Below, piece by piece: positions 9,494 to 18,109 of a DNA stretch of 64,000 bases. The DNA comes from Micromonospora sp. NBC_01796 (GTDB lineage Bacteria; Actinomycetota; Actinomycetes; Mycobacteriales; Micromonosporaceae). The notes beneath the pieces were generated by a model, which ran no database searches, was not told the origin of the DNA, and worked only from the letters and a program-made list of their open reading frames with translations. Both the position numbers and the translations under genes were made by a program. The first letter of the stretch is position 1. Each line of letters opens with the position of its first letter. The stretch spans positions 4,696,001 to 4,760,000 of the forward strand of contig NZ_CP109078.1 of the NCBI RefSeq assembly GCF_035917455.1, read 5' to 3'.

Positions 9494-10099
9494 ATGGACC
9501 AGAACCTGCGACTGCTGTTCGACCGCGCCTTGGCTGACGAGCCCGAACCGCCGGGTGACCTCGCCGGCCGGGCCATGGCCACCGGTACCGGTCTGCGTCG
9601 CCGCCGACTGCGGGTGATGGCAGCGGGTATGGCGGGTGTGGCGGCCATCGCCGCCTTGGGGGTGGTGAACGTGACCGCATCGCCGGAACGGTCGGCACCA
9701 CCGACGCCGGTGCCAGCGGGGTTCGGGATGCTGATGAACCCGGTGTGCGAATCGCCGGTTCGGGACACGGCAACCGATGTTTCGATCTTCCTGACCGTAG
9801 ACATCACCGATCAACAGCGCACCGCGGTGCACCGGATACTGGATGCGGATCCGACGGTTCGAACCCTGACCTTCCAGAGCCGCGAGGAGGCGCTGGCCAG
9901 GTACCGGAAGACATTCGAGGACGTGCCGGAGCTCGTCGCCGCCGTCGAAGCCAGCCAGCTTCCGGAGTCGTTCCGGATCAAGCTGACCGAACGGTCGCGG
10001 TACGCCAGCCTGGCGTCCCGTGTCGAGCGCGAGCCCGGGGTCGACGAGGTCATCGGCAGCGCGTGCCCCGTCGGCACGAGCGTCTCGACGGCCGACTGA
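9494..10099 (+). CDS. Single-pass protein with FtsX extracellular domain
   Basis: A 201-residue protein with a short cytoplasmic part (about 1-38, basic TGLRRRRLR), one TM helix (about 40-58) and an extracytoplasmic domain matching the FtsX ectodomain. The ectodomain shows DVSIFLTVDITDQQR, a helix with EEALARYRK, and LPESFRIKL (about 95-165). True FtsX has four TM helices and works with FtsE to control peptidoglycan hydrolases; here only the ectodomain is kept, on a single anchor. The stop overlaps the start of a SigE-family sigma factor by one base, so it may serve as a membrane partner or sensor for that sigma factor rather than in division (inference). Confidence 0.8.
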   Translation: MDQNLRLLFDRALADEPEPPGDLAGRAMATGTGLRRRRLRVMAAGMAGVAAIAALGVVNVTASPERSAPPTPVPAGFGMLMNPVCESPVRDTATDVSIFLTVDITDQQRTAVHRILDADPTVRTLTFQSREEALARYRKTFEDVPELVAAVEASQLPESFRIKLTERSRYASLASRVEREPGVDEVIGSACPVGTSVSTAD

Positions 10100-10689
10100 T
10101 GGCAGACACGTGGAACCCTCCCGTCGAGGGGGCGCCCCGGGACACCCGGCAGGGTCTGATGACCCGGTGGGGCACGGCTCGGCGGCGCGAGCAGACCGCC
10201 CGGCAGGCGGAGTTCACGGCGTTCGTCGTGAGTACGTCGCCGAGGCTGCGGCGTACCGCCTATCTGATGTGCCGCGACTGGCACCTCGCACAGGACCTGA
10301 CCCAGATCACCTTCGCGAAGATGTACGCGACCTGGGGCAGGATCCGGCACACCACGAATCTGGAGGCGTACAGCCGCCGTGTCCTGATGAACGCCGTCTT
10401 CGACCAGAAGAAGCGGCGTAGCGACTCCGAACTGGTACTCGCCGAGCTACCCGAGGCGCCGAACCAGTGGCATCACGACACCGCCGAACTGCATGTCGCC
10501 CTGCTACGGGCGCTGGCTACCCTGCCCATTCGCGACCAGGCCATCGTGGTGCTCCGGCACTGGGAGGATCAGAGCGTCGAAGCCGTGGCCAGCATCCTCG
10601 ACGTGTCCGTGTCGGTGGTCAAGACACAGAATTCCCGTGCGCTGGCCAGGCTGCGGGCGTTGCTCGGTGAGGACTTCGTACGCATCTGA
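10099..10689 (+). CDS. SigE-family RNA polymerase sigma factor (ECF type)
   Basis: A 196-residue sigma factor. Region 2 is at about 35-100 (FTAFVVSTSPRLRRTAYLMC, QDLTQITFAKMY) and region 4 at about 135-190 (LATLPIRDQAIVVLRHWEDQ, SVEAVASILDVSVSVVKTQ). These are the marks of the actinobacterial SigE family. The start ATG overlaps the stop of the FtsX-ectodomain gene (TGATG). No classical zinc-binding anti-sigma gene is adjacent, so the upstream membrane protein is the only candidate partner. Confidence 0.9.
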   Translation: MADTWNPPVEGAPRDTRQGLMTRWGTARRREQTARQAEFTAFVVSTSPRLRRTAYLMCRDWHLAQDLTQITFAKMYATWGRIRHTTNLEAYSRRVLMNAVFDQKKRRSDSELVLAELPEAPNQWHHDTAELHVALLRALATLPIRDQAIVVLRHWEDQSVEAVASILDVSVSVVKTQNSRALARLRALLGEDFVRI

Positions 10690-10692
10690 CAG

Positions 10693-10716
10693 CACGTGGC
10701 GGGCTCGCCCGCCGTG
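10693..10716. terminator. Hairpin between convergent genes
   Basis: GGCGG/CCGCC with flanking CAC/GTG pairs, 4 bases after the sigma factor stop and 12 bases after the stop of the converging MFS gene. Confidence 0.45.
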
Positions 10717-10727
10717 GTGGCCACGGT

Positions 10728-12164
10728 TCAGCCCTGCTCGCCGTCGGGGCGCAACTGTCGTTGGGCGATCAGACCCGCCACGGCGGCGAGTACGCCACCG
10801 CCGAGGATCACCGGCCGGGTGCCGTCGACAAGGAAGGCGGCGCTGCCGATGCTCACGTGTCGCTGGCCGATGACCGTCACCAGAAGCGGCGTCAGGACCA
10901 CCGAACACCCCAGGACGACCTTCAGCATCGACTGGTAGAGCGCGTTGACCCGGCCACGCATCGAGTCCTCCACCCGGATGCCGATGATGGTGACACCGGT
11001 CAGGAACGCGGCCCCGGCGCAGGCACCCGTCAGCACCACGGCCGGTAACGCGACCGCAAGGTGTGGGGAGAGCGCCACCAGGACGAGCGCGCCCCCGGCG
11101 GCGACGATCGCGAGGCCGAACAGCCTTTCGTGCGACAGGCGGCGGGCCAGCCCGGGTGCCCCGAGGATGCCGACCACCAGTCCGAGAAACGCGGCGAGCA
11201 GCAGCAGCCCGAAGGCGGCCTGGCCACCGAGCAGGCTCAGCGCGTACGGCTGGGCCGAACCGACCACGGCGCCGGCGGCGGCGAGCGCGCCCATCATGCC
11301 GACCAGCAGGCCCCGGACGACCGGGGTGCCGCGCAGGTAGCCGACGCTGTCGCGCAGCATGGCGCCCAGACCTGGACCGGGTGCGGGGGCGGGGTCGGTA
11401 CCGGTCACGATCCGGAGCGGATCGCCGTTGTGCCGGCCGTGATCCGTCGACGGGACGGATCCCGACAACTCGGGCAGGAGAGTGGCGATCGAGGTGGCGC
11501 TGGCCAGGTAGAACAGGGCCGCGACGACGATGGCGAGCCGGGTCAGCCCGTTCATGCCGATCACGTCGGAGGGCAGGCCGAAGACGGTGCCGGCCCCGGT
11601 GATCAGGGTGAACAGACCACCGCCGACCAGAATCGTGACGCCGTACGTCATGACCAGGCCGAGCTGGGCCGCCGGGGCGAGCTGCTCCGGACGCCGCAAA
11701 AGGCGGGGCAGCGACGCATCCTTCGACGGGATCCACATGGTCGTCGCCACCTGGACGAGGAAGCCGCCGACCAGGATCCACCAGTACGTGTTCACCACGG
11801 CGATCGACAGGAGGAGCGCGCAACGGGCCAGATCGGCGACGGCCATGACCGTACGCCGATCGAACCGGTCCGCGACCAGCCCGGCGATCGGCGCGAACAG
11901 CAGACCGGGCAGCAGGTTCGCGAACAGCACACCGCTGAATGCGAAGTTCACCCCGGCGGCGCTGGTGGCCAGGGTGCTGGCCAGCGCGGCGAGCCCGGAC
12001 AGAGCCAGCCAGTCCCCCGAACTGCACAGACCGGTGACGATCAACAGCCGGCGGAACGCCCGCAGCGCCAGGACCTCCCGGACGGAGGCCGGCGCGGGCG
12101 CGTCAACTTGCCCCGAGGTGTCCGTATCCCCAGCTACAGGGCCCTGCTCAGCGCTAATCGGCAC
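10728..12164 (-). CDS. MFS exporter
   Basis: A 478-residue major-facilitator protein with about 12 hydrophobic segments after a roughly 35-residue cytoplasmic N-terminus. The inter-helix motif GLVADRFDRRTVM (loop 2-3) is the MFS signature G-x-x-x-D-R-x-x-R-R. Its overall form resembles the enterobactin-exporter-like MFS_3 family. It probably exports a small molecule; the substrate is unknown. It is monocistronic and convergent with the SigE unit. Confidence 0.9.
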   Translation of the reverse strand: MPISAEQGPVAGDTDTSGQVDAPAPASVREVLALRAFRRLLIVTGLCSSGDWLALSGLAALASTLATSAAGVNFAFSGVLFANLLPGLLFAPIAGLVADRFDRRTVMAVADLARCALLLSIAVVNTYWWILVGGFLVQVATTMWIPSKDASLPRLLRRPEQLAPAAQLGLVMTYGVTILVGGGLFTLITGAGTVFGLPSDVIGMNGLTRLAIVVAALFYLASATSIATLLPELSGSVPSTDHGRHNGDPLRIVTGTDPAPAPGPGLGAMLRDSVGYLRGTPVVRGLLVGMMGALAAAGAVVGSAQPYALSLLGGQAAFGLLLLAAFLGLVVGILGAPGLARRLSHERLFGLAIVAAGGALVLVALSPHLAVALPAVVLTGACAGAAFLTGVTIIGIRVEDSMRGRVNALYQSMLKVVLGCSVVLTPLLVTVIGQRHVSIGSAAFLVDGTRPVILGGGVLAAVAGLIAQRQLRPDGEQG

Positions 12165-12211
12165 CTGCGCACGTTAGACCGGCGGGGTTCGTAGAGCAAA
12201 GATCCCCGCAC

Positions 12212-12253
12212 GTGTGCGCCCCCGCCGTCTCGTCGACAGGTGGGGGCGCACAC
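12212..12253 (-). terminator. Strong terminator of secreted Ig-like protein gene
   Basis: A perfect 12-bp stem (GTGTGCGCCCCC at 12212-12223 with 12242-12253) lies 7 bases past the minus-strand stop at 12260. Confidence 0.8.
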
Positions 12254-12259
12254 TGCCGG

Positions 12260-13888
12260 TCAGCCTTCGGTGATGGTGAAGACCAGCGGTCCGCCGGGCA
12301 CCGGCTCGCTGGCGGGGTCGCCGAGCACGTCGTAGCTGGTGGTGTGCTCGGCCACGTCGGTCAGGGTGAAGCCGATCCTGTACTCGCCGACACCGAGGCC
12401 GTACCAGCCCAGATAGAGGTAGTCGGTGAGGGTGCCGTCCTCGGCCTGATCTCCACTGCCCCACGACTGGTAGACGACGTTGCCGTCAGCGTCGTAGACA
12501 TAGGTGGTGGCGATACGGGCCGGCGCGATCTTCAGCGCGGCGGAGACCGTGAGCTCGACCGGCGGCATGTTGCTCAGCTCACTGGCCGGCGCCGTCGTCG
12601 GGTTGAGGGTCGCGGCCAGGGCCGTGGGGGGTTCGGTGCTCGCCACGCGGGTGATGCTGACCTGCGGGTCGGGGGCGCCGAACATCGAGCCGTACAGCGC
12701 CGCATTGCCGGCCCCGTCGACGATCGTGACACCGGTCAGTGAGCATTGCGCGGTGCCGGTGCTGACCCGTACGGCGACGGCGACGCGACCGTCCGGCTTG
12801 GTGACCGGCTCGGCCAACTGCCCGCAGCCGGCCTCGAACCAGAAGCGGAGGGACGCCACACCACGATGTGCGCCGGTGACTGCCATGGAGAGCTCGACGA
12901 CCGCGTCAGCGCGCCAGTTGTCGACCTCGCCGGGGGAGACGACGAAGTCGCTCGCCTGCAACGTCGAGTTGGACGTCACGGTGATCGACGGCACCGTGGG
13001 GTTCTGGTAGGTCGTACGAACGCCGGCGTTGTTGAACAACACGAGCTGCGTGAGCCGCCAGTTGCCGGGGTTGGCACCGGACGGGAGCGTCACCGGGACG
13101 GTGCACGCCACGCGGTTGGCTTCTTCGCCGCCGCCGGCGTACGCACCGCCGCAGGTGATGGCACCCGAGTTGTCGGGCTCCCGCTCCCAGGTGAACGGCG
13201 TCGTCACGCTCTGGCCGCCCGGGCCGGCGACCTTGAGCGTGCCCTTCCAGAAACCGGCGCCGTAGTCCTGGACAGTGAGGTCGTAGGGGTAGGCGACCGG
13301 CTCGTCGCCGACGTAGAGGAAAGGCTCGCGGTTGGCCAACCGGATCTCCTCGATCGTGGGGCCGGACGCGTCGACCAGGGTCTGGGCCGCGAACCGGGAG
13401 CCGGGGAGCGCCTGCAGCTTGGCGCCGGATACGGTCGCCTCCCGCTCGCCGGCCACGATGGTGACCTTGGTGACCTCCCAGGTGGTGGACGCCGCGTCGG
13501 AGTAACGCGGCACCCGGAAGTCGTAGGCGTAGGTCGACTCCTGAGGCGTGCCGGAGACGAAGGCGGCGTCCTCCCAGATCGAGTCGAAGACGTAGTTCGC
13601 GATGCGCTCGTGGCCAACCAGCTCGCCGGTCACCGTGCTGCGCGTGCGGAGGGTGACCACACCCCGGACCGTCTCGGCGTCGGGATCGGTGTTGGTGACG
13701 GTGAACGTGAGCCGGTTGGACACGGAACCCTGGGTCGCGTCGATGGTGGACTGCGCGAAGGAGAGCGCGGACAGCGTCAGTCGTGGGGTGGCGGCGTGTG
13801 CCGCCGCGCTGCCGAGGACCGTGGTGGAGGCGGCCAGGGCGAGCGTCAACGTCCCGCGGAGGAATCCGCGAGCGAGAGATCGGGACAT
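12260..13888 (-). CDS. Secreted beta-sandwich protein, copy 1 of a tandem pair
   Basis: A 542-residue protein exported by the Sec route: signal peptide about 1-32 (basic start, ASTTVLGSAAAHA core). The mature part is rich in beta-strands and Ser/Thr/Gly/Val, with repeated Ig-like segments, for example DVVVWxxx-like strands and ADAVVELSMAVTGAHRG; no catalytic motif is recognised. About 140 residues in, KVTIVAGE and the LYVGDEPVAYPYDLTVQDYGAGFWKG motif match the neighbouring paralog. ATG 13888 is chosen because the signal peptide starts there and because the same codon is used in the paralog. The role is unknown; a surface or adhesin-like function is possible. Confidence 0.8.
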   Translation of the reverse strand: MSRSLARGFLRGTLTLALAASTTVLGSAAAHAATPRLTLSALSFAQSTIDATQGSVSNRLTFTVTNTDPDAETVRGVVTLRTRSTVTGELVGHERIANYVFDSIWEDAAFVSGTPQESTYAYDFRVPRYSDAASTTWEVTKVTIVAGEREATVSGAKLQALPGSRFAAQTLVDASGPTIEEIRLANREPFLYVGDEPVAYPYDLTVQDYGAGFWKGTLKVAGPGGQSVTTPFTWEREPDNSGAITCGGAYAGGGEEANRVACTVPVTLPSGANPGNWRLTQLVLFNNAGVRTTYQNPTVPSITVTSNSTLQASDFVVSPGEVDNWRADAVVELSMAVTGAHRGVASLRFWFEAGCGQLAEPVTKPDGRVAVAVRVSTGTAQCSLTGVTIVDGAGNAALYGSMFGAPDPQVSITRVASTEPPTALAATLNPTTAPASELSNMPPVELTVSAALKIAPARIATTYVYDADGNVVYQSWGSGDQAEDGTLTDYLYLGWYGLGVGEYRIGFTLTDVAEHTTSYDVLGDPASEPVPGGPLVFTITEG

Positions 13889-13968
13889 GGATGGATTGAT
13901 ATCACCTGCGTGCGCTTTTGGATGGCCCAGGTGAGCAAGCTCGGACAGAGCGGAACAGGCGGGGCGAG
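13686..13968. repeat. 283-bp perfect direct repeat, copy 1
   Basis: Identical base for base to 15423-15705. It covers about 67 codons at the start of the gene (whole signal peptide), the start codon and about 80 bp of upstream sequence. Confidence 0.97.
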
Positions 13969-14002
13969 CCGAGTGGAAACCACCGACCCGCCCCACCTCT
14001 GA

Positions 14003-15625
14003 TCAGCCCTCGGTGATCGTGAGGACCACCGGACCGCCCGGCAGCGTCTGGCTGGTCGGGACGTCCAACATGTTCCAGTAGCTGCGGAGGCCGGAGGCGT
14101 CGTGCAGCCTGAAGCCGACCGTGTACTCGCCAGCTTCCAGACCCCAGTAGCCGAGCGACAGGTCGTACGTGAGTGAGCCGTCGGGCGCCTGGCCCCCGGA
14201 TCCGGTCGTCTGGAAGACGATGACGCCGTCCGCGTCGTACACGTAGACGGGCATGCTGGTGACGGGCGCCACCTTCACCTCGGCCTGCACCGTGAGCCTG
14301 ATGGACCGGTTGGAGAGCTGGCTCAACGGGATCGATGCGGGGTCGAGTGCCGCACTGAGTGCCGTCGGCGGGTCGACGCTCGGCACCTGGTCGATCGAGA
14401 TCTGCGGGTCCGGTGCCGATACGTCGGAACCGTAGAGCGCGAGATTGCCGGAGCCGTCCCGGACGGCGAGCGCGGTCACGTCGCAGCCGCGTGCACGGCT
14501 GGGCACCCGTACCCGGACGGCAAGCCGGCCGTCGGCCTTGGTGTACGGCTGCCCCTCCGGCGAGCACCCGCCACGGAAGGTGACGTCGAGCTGGGATATG
14601 CCGCGGGTGGCGCCGGTGACCGCCATCGAGAGTTCGGCGGTCACGTCGGCGCGCCAGTTGTCGACCGGGTTCGGTGACACGACGAAGTCGGTGGCCTGCA
14701 GGGTCGAGTTGGACGTCACGACCATCGACGGCCCGGCCGGGTTCTTGTAGGTGGCGCGACCGCCCGTGTTGTTGATCAGGATGATCTGGGCGACCCGCCA
14801 GCTTCCCGGAGCCGTGCCCGGCGGGAAGTTCATCTCCATCGCGCACGGCACGTAGTTGCCGTCGGCGTCGCCGCTGCCCGCCAGGCCACACCGGAAACCG
14901 GTGCTGTACTCGTCGCGCCCCCAGGTGATCTGGGTGCTGATGCTCTGACCGCCGGGGCCCACCAGCTTGATCGAGCCCTTCCAGAATCCGGACTGGTAGT
15001 CGTTGATCGTCAGGTCGAGCGCGAAGTAGGACGGCTCGTCCCCCACATAGAAGTGCGGGGCACGCCCGTTGTGGAGCGCGAGAAAGCCGAACGTCGGCGC
15101 GGACGAGTCGGTGAGCGTGTTCACGGTGAAGCGGTAGCCCGGGAAGGTGCTCAGCCTGGCGGCGCCGACCGTCGCCGAAATATCGTCGCCCTGGAGGGTG
15201 ACCTTGGTGACCTCCCAGGTCGCCGTGGCCGCGTCGGAGTAAGGCCGCACCGGCATCTCGTAGGCGAACGTCGCCTCCCGGGGCGTGCCCGAGACCAGTT
15301 CCATCTCGCCCCAGTGGTAGTTGTAGTCGAAGCGCGCCACACGGTCGTGACCCAGCAACTCGCCCGTCACCGAACTGCGCATGCGCAGCGTCAGCGTGCC
15401 CGCGAGGTTCTGCGCGTCGGGTTCGGTGTTGGTGACGGTGAACGTGAGCCGGTTGGACACGGAACCCTGGGTCGCGTCGATGGTGGACTGCGCGAAGGAG
15501 AGCGCGGACAGCGTCAGTCGTGGGGTGGCGGCGTGTGCCGCCGCGCTGCCGAGGACCGTGGTGGAGGCGGCCAGGGCGAGCGTCAACGTCCCGCGGAGGA
15601 ATCCGCGAGCGAGAGATCGGGACAT
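14003..15625 (-). CDS. Secreted beta-sandwich protein, copy 2 of a tandem pair
   Basis: A 540-residue Sec-exported protein, paralog of the downstream gene. The first 67 residues, including signal peptide and TPRLTLSALSFAQSTIDA, are identical; the rest is clearly diverged but collinear (FYVGDEPSYFALDLTINDYQSGFWKG, WRADVTAELSMAVTGATRG, and the end GPVVLTITEG against GPLVFTITEG). No enzymatic motif is seen. Each gene has its own copy of the upstream region, so both are probably expressed in the same way. The function is unknown. Confidence 0.8.
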   Translation of the reverse strand: MSRSLARGFLRGTLTLALAASTTVLGSAAAHAATPRLTLSALSFAQSTIDATQGSVSNRLTFTVTNTEPDAQNLAGTLTLRMRSSVTGELLGHDRVARFDYNYHWGEMELVSGTPREATFAYEMPVRPYSDAATATWEVTKVTLQGDDISATVGAARLSTFPGYRFTVNTLTDSSAPTFGFLALHNGRAPHFYVGDEPSYFALDLTINDYQSGFWKGSIKLVGPGGQSISTQITWGRDEYSTGFRCGLAGSGDADGNYVPCAMEMNFPPGTAPGSWRVAQIILINNTGGRATYKNPAGPSMVVTSNSTLQATDFVVSPNPVDNWRADVTAELSMAVTGATRGISQLDVTFRGGCSPEGQPYTKADGRLAVRVRVPSRARGCDVTALAVRDGSGNLALYGSDVSAPDPQISIDQVPSVDPPTALSAALDPASIPLSQLSNRSIRLTVQAEVKVAPVTSMPVYVYDADGVIVFQTTGSGGQAPDGSLTYDLSLGYWGLEAGEYTVGFRLHDASGLRSYWNMLDVPTSQTLPGGPVVLTITEG

Positions 15626-15705
15626 GGATGGATTGATATCACCTGCGTGCGCTTTTGGATGGCCCAGGTGAGCAAGCTCGGACAGAGCGGAACAGGCGGG
15701 GCGAG
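15423..15705. repeat. 283-bp perfect direct repeat, copy 2
   Basis: Identical to 13686-13968, offset 1737 bp. Both ends of identity are sharp, with unrelated bases on each side. Confidence 0.97.
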
Positions 15706-15832
15706 ATCGCGGTAACCGCAGGCGGTCGAGATCCCGTGAAAATTCCCTCCGGCACAGCGTCGGATCCGGGACGGGTCATTCGTGGAACAGGCGAAGGCGG
15801 TCGGAGAGGCCGTCGGGACAAGGAGTCATGGG

Positions 15833-16207
15833 ATGACGAAGTATCTGATCTCGTTCAATGACGGCGCGATGGACCACATCCCCGCCGAGGACATGCCCGA
15901 CGTGGGCAAGACCTCGCACGCGGTGATCCAGGAGGCCGTGAGCGCCGGCGTGTTCGTGTTCGGCGCCGGACTCGAACGCCAGCAGGCGAGCATCGTGGCC
16001 ACGGACGGAATGGTCACCGACGGCCCCTACCCGGAGACCAAGGAGGTCATCGGCGGGTTCGTGGTGCTCGACGTGGCCTCACGTGCGGAGGCGCTGGCGT
16101 GGGCTGCCAAGATCGCCGCCAGTTGCCGCTGCGCGCAGGAGGTCCGGGAGCTCATGCCCGACCCCGAAACGGACGCGATGCTCCGCGAGGCCGCCGGTCG
16201 GGGGTGA
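15833..16207 (+). CDS. YCII-related domain protein
   Basis: A 124-residue cytoplasmic protein with the YCII fold typical of actinobacterial DGPF-type proteins: KYLISFNDGAMDH at the start, the central VTDGPYPETKEVIGGFVVLDV (the D-G-P-Y segment of this family) and a C-terminal EVRELMPDPE. AAGGAG at 15820-15825 decides the start at 15833; an earlier ATG at 15828 meets a stop at once. Such proteins are often encoded near ECF sigma factors, but none is adjacent here. The biochemical role is not established. Confidence 0.88.
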   Translation: MTKYLISFNDGAMDHIPAEDMPDVGKTSHAVIQEAVSAGVFVFGAGLERQQASIVATDGMVTDGPYPETKEVIGGFVVLDVASRAEALAWAAKIAASCRCAQEVRELMPDPETDAMLREAAGRG

Positions 16208-16228
16208 CATCCCGACGATTGCGGCAAT

Positions 16229-16265
16229 CCCGGGGATCGGGCTGAGGCGAGGCCCGGTCCCCGGG
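16229..16265 (+). terminator. Strong terminator after YCII gene
   Basis: A 14-bp stem (16229-16242 with 16252-16265, one G-T pair) and a 9-nt loop, 22 bases after the stop. Confidence 0.8.
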
Positions 16266-16301
16266 CCTTGGAGCGATCACGCGCCCAGTGGCGGTGAGGA
16301 T

Positions 16302-17057
16302 CTACTCGTGGCCCGTACCCGGTTGGGTGGTGTTGTTCGAGGGTGTTTCGGGTTTGGTGTGGAGGACTTCGCGGGCCTGTTCCGCGGCGCGGGTGATGCT
16401 CTCGCTGATGAAGTCGAGGAAACGGGCGATGTTCTCCAGGCGGGCGGCGGCGGGGGTGTGGGGGCCGAGGATGGTCACGCCCTGGCGCGCGGTCTCGACG
16501 AGCTGGTCGTTGGATCGAGCGCCGGCGATCGTCGCCTGGTAGAAGAGCTCGTCGTCGACCACGTAGCGGTCGCGGCGGCGTTCGTCACGCTCTCGGCGGA
16601 CGAGGCTCTGGCTCTCCAGGAAAGTGATCGCCTTCGAGATGGACGCCGGGCTGACCTGGATGCGCTGGGCGAGTTGGGACGCGGTGAGGCTGCCCGCGTC
16701 CGTGGTGAACAGGCAGGTCAGCACCCGGGCTGACATCTTGGTCAGGCCCGAGGCCATCAGGACGGTGGTAAGTCTCTCCTCGTAGTCGGCCACGGCGTCG
16801 GCGTCACGTCCGTGTGGCTGCGGGACCGACTCCGCCCCCGGGGAGGAGGCGGGCCTGCGTCGGTGGGCGCGGCGTTCGGTGGCGCGGTGGGCCAGGTCGG
16901 CGCGGTAGGCGTTGGGGCCGCCGTTGCGCATCACCTCGCGCGTGATCGTCGAGGTCGGACGATCGAGGCGTCGGGCGATCTCGGCGTACGGGAGGCTGTC
17001 GGTCAGCCCCAGCGCGATCTGCTGGCGTTCCTGCTGGGTGAGCCTGCCTCCCGGCAT
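16302..17057 (-). CDS. GbsR/MarR-type regulator with N-terminal IS30-like HTH
   Basis: A 251-residue DNA-binding protein with two helix-turn-helix parts. Residues about 5-45 (LTQQERQQIALGLTDSLPYAEIARRLDRPTSTITREV) match the HTH_38 domain found in IS30 transposases. Residues about 95-170 are a MarR/GbsR winged helix (SARVLTCLFTTDAGSLTASQLAQRIQVSPASISK). A C-terminal helical region probably dimerises. It is transcribed away from the DUF4097 gene across a region with four TTGCAA-type sites, one overlapping its own -35 box, so it probably represses itself and the neighbour (inference). Confidence 0.85.
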   Translation of the reverse strand: MPGGRLTQQERQQIALGLTDSLPYAEIARRLDRPTSTITREVMRNGGPNAYRADLAHRATERRAHRRRPASSPGAESVPQPHGRDADAVADYEERLTTVLMASGLTKMSARVLTCLFTTDAGSLTASQLAQRIQVSPASISKAITFLESQSLVRRERDERRRDRYVVDDELFYQATIAGARSNDQLVETARQGVTILGPHTPAAARLENIARFLDFISESITRAAEQAREVLHTKPETPSNNTTQPGTGHE

Positions 17058-17095
17058 CGCGATCTCCTTGTTGGTCCTTCTCCGATGGCCTTCGA

Positions 17096-17213
17096 ACTAT
17101 AGCGTTCACTTCTTACCCATTGCAATGATCGGGGTGGCGCTCGTTGCATTGATTTCACGGTCGTTGCAACACTTTCTCCTCGTTTACCTGTAGAAACACG
17201 GCTCCAATGCAAC
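17096..17213. promoter_or_regulatory. Divergent promoter with four TTGCAA-type operator sites
   Basis: Sites: CATTGCAATG (17118-17127, perfect palindrome), GTTGCATT (17143-17150), GTTGCAAC (17163-17170, perfect palindrome) and CAATGCAAC (17205-17213). For the minus-strand regulator, TATAGT (plus 17096-17101) with TTGCAA (17120-17125) at 18-bp spacing forms a -10/-35 pair, so the first site overlaps the -35. This is a likely autoregulatory operator cluster. Confidence 0.65.
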
Positions 17214-17289
17214 AGGCATGTTGCCGGGTTTTGGAAAGCAACGTAGCGTTTCCGGTGTCAGAAACAACGAACGAGCACGGGAGAGCACG

Positions 17290-17955
17290 ATGCAGAAGTT
17301 CGACACCCCCGCCCCGATCGCCACCGTCCTGAACATCCCCGCCGGACGCGTCCAGTTCATCGCCGCGGACCGCGCCGACACCACCGTCGAGGTACGGCCC
17401 GCCGACCCCGCCAAGAGCCGCGACATCAAGGCCGCCGAACAGACCACCGTCACCTACACCGACGGCGTCCTGCGGATCACCACCTCGACCCCCGACAACC
17501 GGCTCCTCGGCCCGTCCGGGTCCCTGGAGGTCACCGTCCAGTTGCCCACCGACTCCCGGATCGAGGCCAAGGCCGCCAGCGCCGAGCTGCGCGGCGTCGG
17601 ACGCCTCGGCGACGTGACCTTCGAGGGCGCGTACCGCCAGATCAAGATTGACGAGGCCGGGAGCCTCCGCCTCACCGCGATCGACGGCGACGTCGAGGTC
17701 GGCCGGCTCAACGGGCCCGCGGAGATCAGCACCGACAGGGGCGACATCCGGATCGCCGAGGCCGTACGCGGGTCGGTTGTGCTCCGTACCCAGTCCGGCA
17801 ACATCTCGGTCGGCGTGGCCGCCGGCGTCTCGGCGGCCCTGGATGCCGGCACCGGCCACGGCCGGGTCAGCAACGCGCTCAAGAACAACGGCGCCACCGA
17901 ACTCGACATCCACGCCACCACCTCCCACGGCGACATCACCGCCCGCAGCCTCTGA
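17290..17955 (+). CDS. DUF4097 beta-helix protein
   Basis: A 221-residue protein without signal peptide or TM segment. It has the repetitive beta-strand pattern of DUF4097/adhesin-like domains: many short strands of the type GDVEVGRLNGPAEISTDRGD followed by IRIAEAVRGSVVLRTQSGN (about 125-200), ending in HATTSHGDITARSL. It starts with MQKFDTP, as many actinobacterial members do. GGGAG before ATG 17290 sets the start. It is controlled by the divergent MarR-type regulator, an arrangement often seen for this family, and followed by a hydrolase gene. The function is unknown. Confidence 0.85.
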   Translation: MQKFDTPAPIATVLNIPAGRVQFIAADRADTTVEVRPADPAKSRDIKAAEQTTVTYTDGVLRITTSTPDNRLLGPSGSLEVTVQLPTDSRIEAKAASAELRGVGRLGDVTFEGAYRQIKIDEAGSLRLTAIDGDVEVGRLNGPAEISTDRGDIRIAEAVRGSVVLRTQSGNISVGVAAGVSAALDAGTGHGRVSNALKNNGATELDIHATTSHGDITARSL

Positions 17956-18109
17956 ACCAGCGCCACCAGGACCACCCGGCCGGGCCCACCGCGAGCGAGG
18001 TCCGGCCGGTCGCCGCCGACAACGCGGCAGTCCGCCCGAGGCGCCCGCAGGCCCACCCGCAAGGCCCGAAAAAGTCGTACGAGACAGCCAACCCGACAAG
18101 GCGGAGAAG

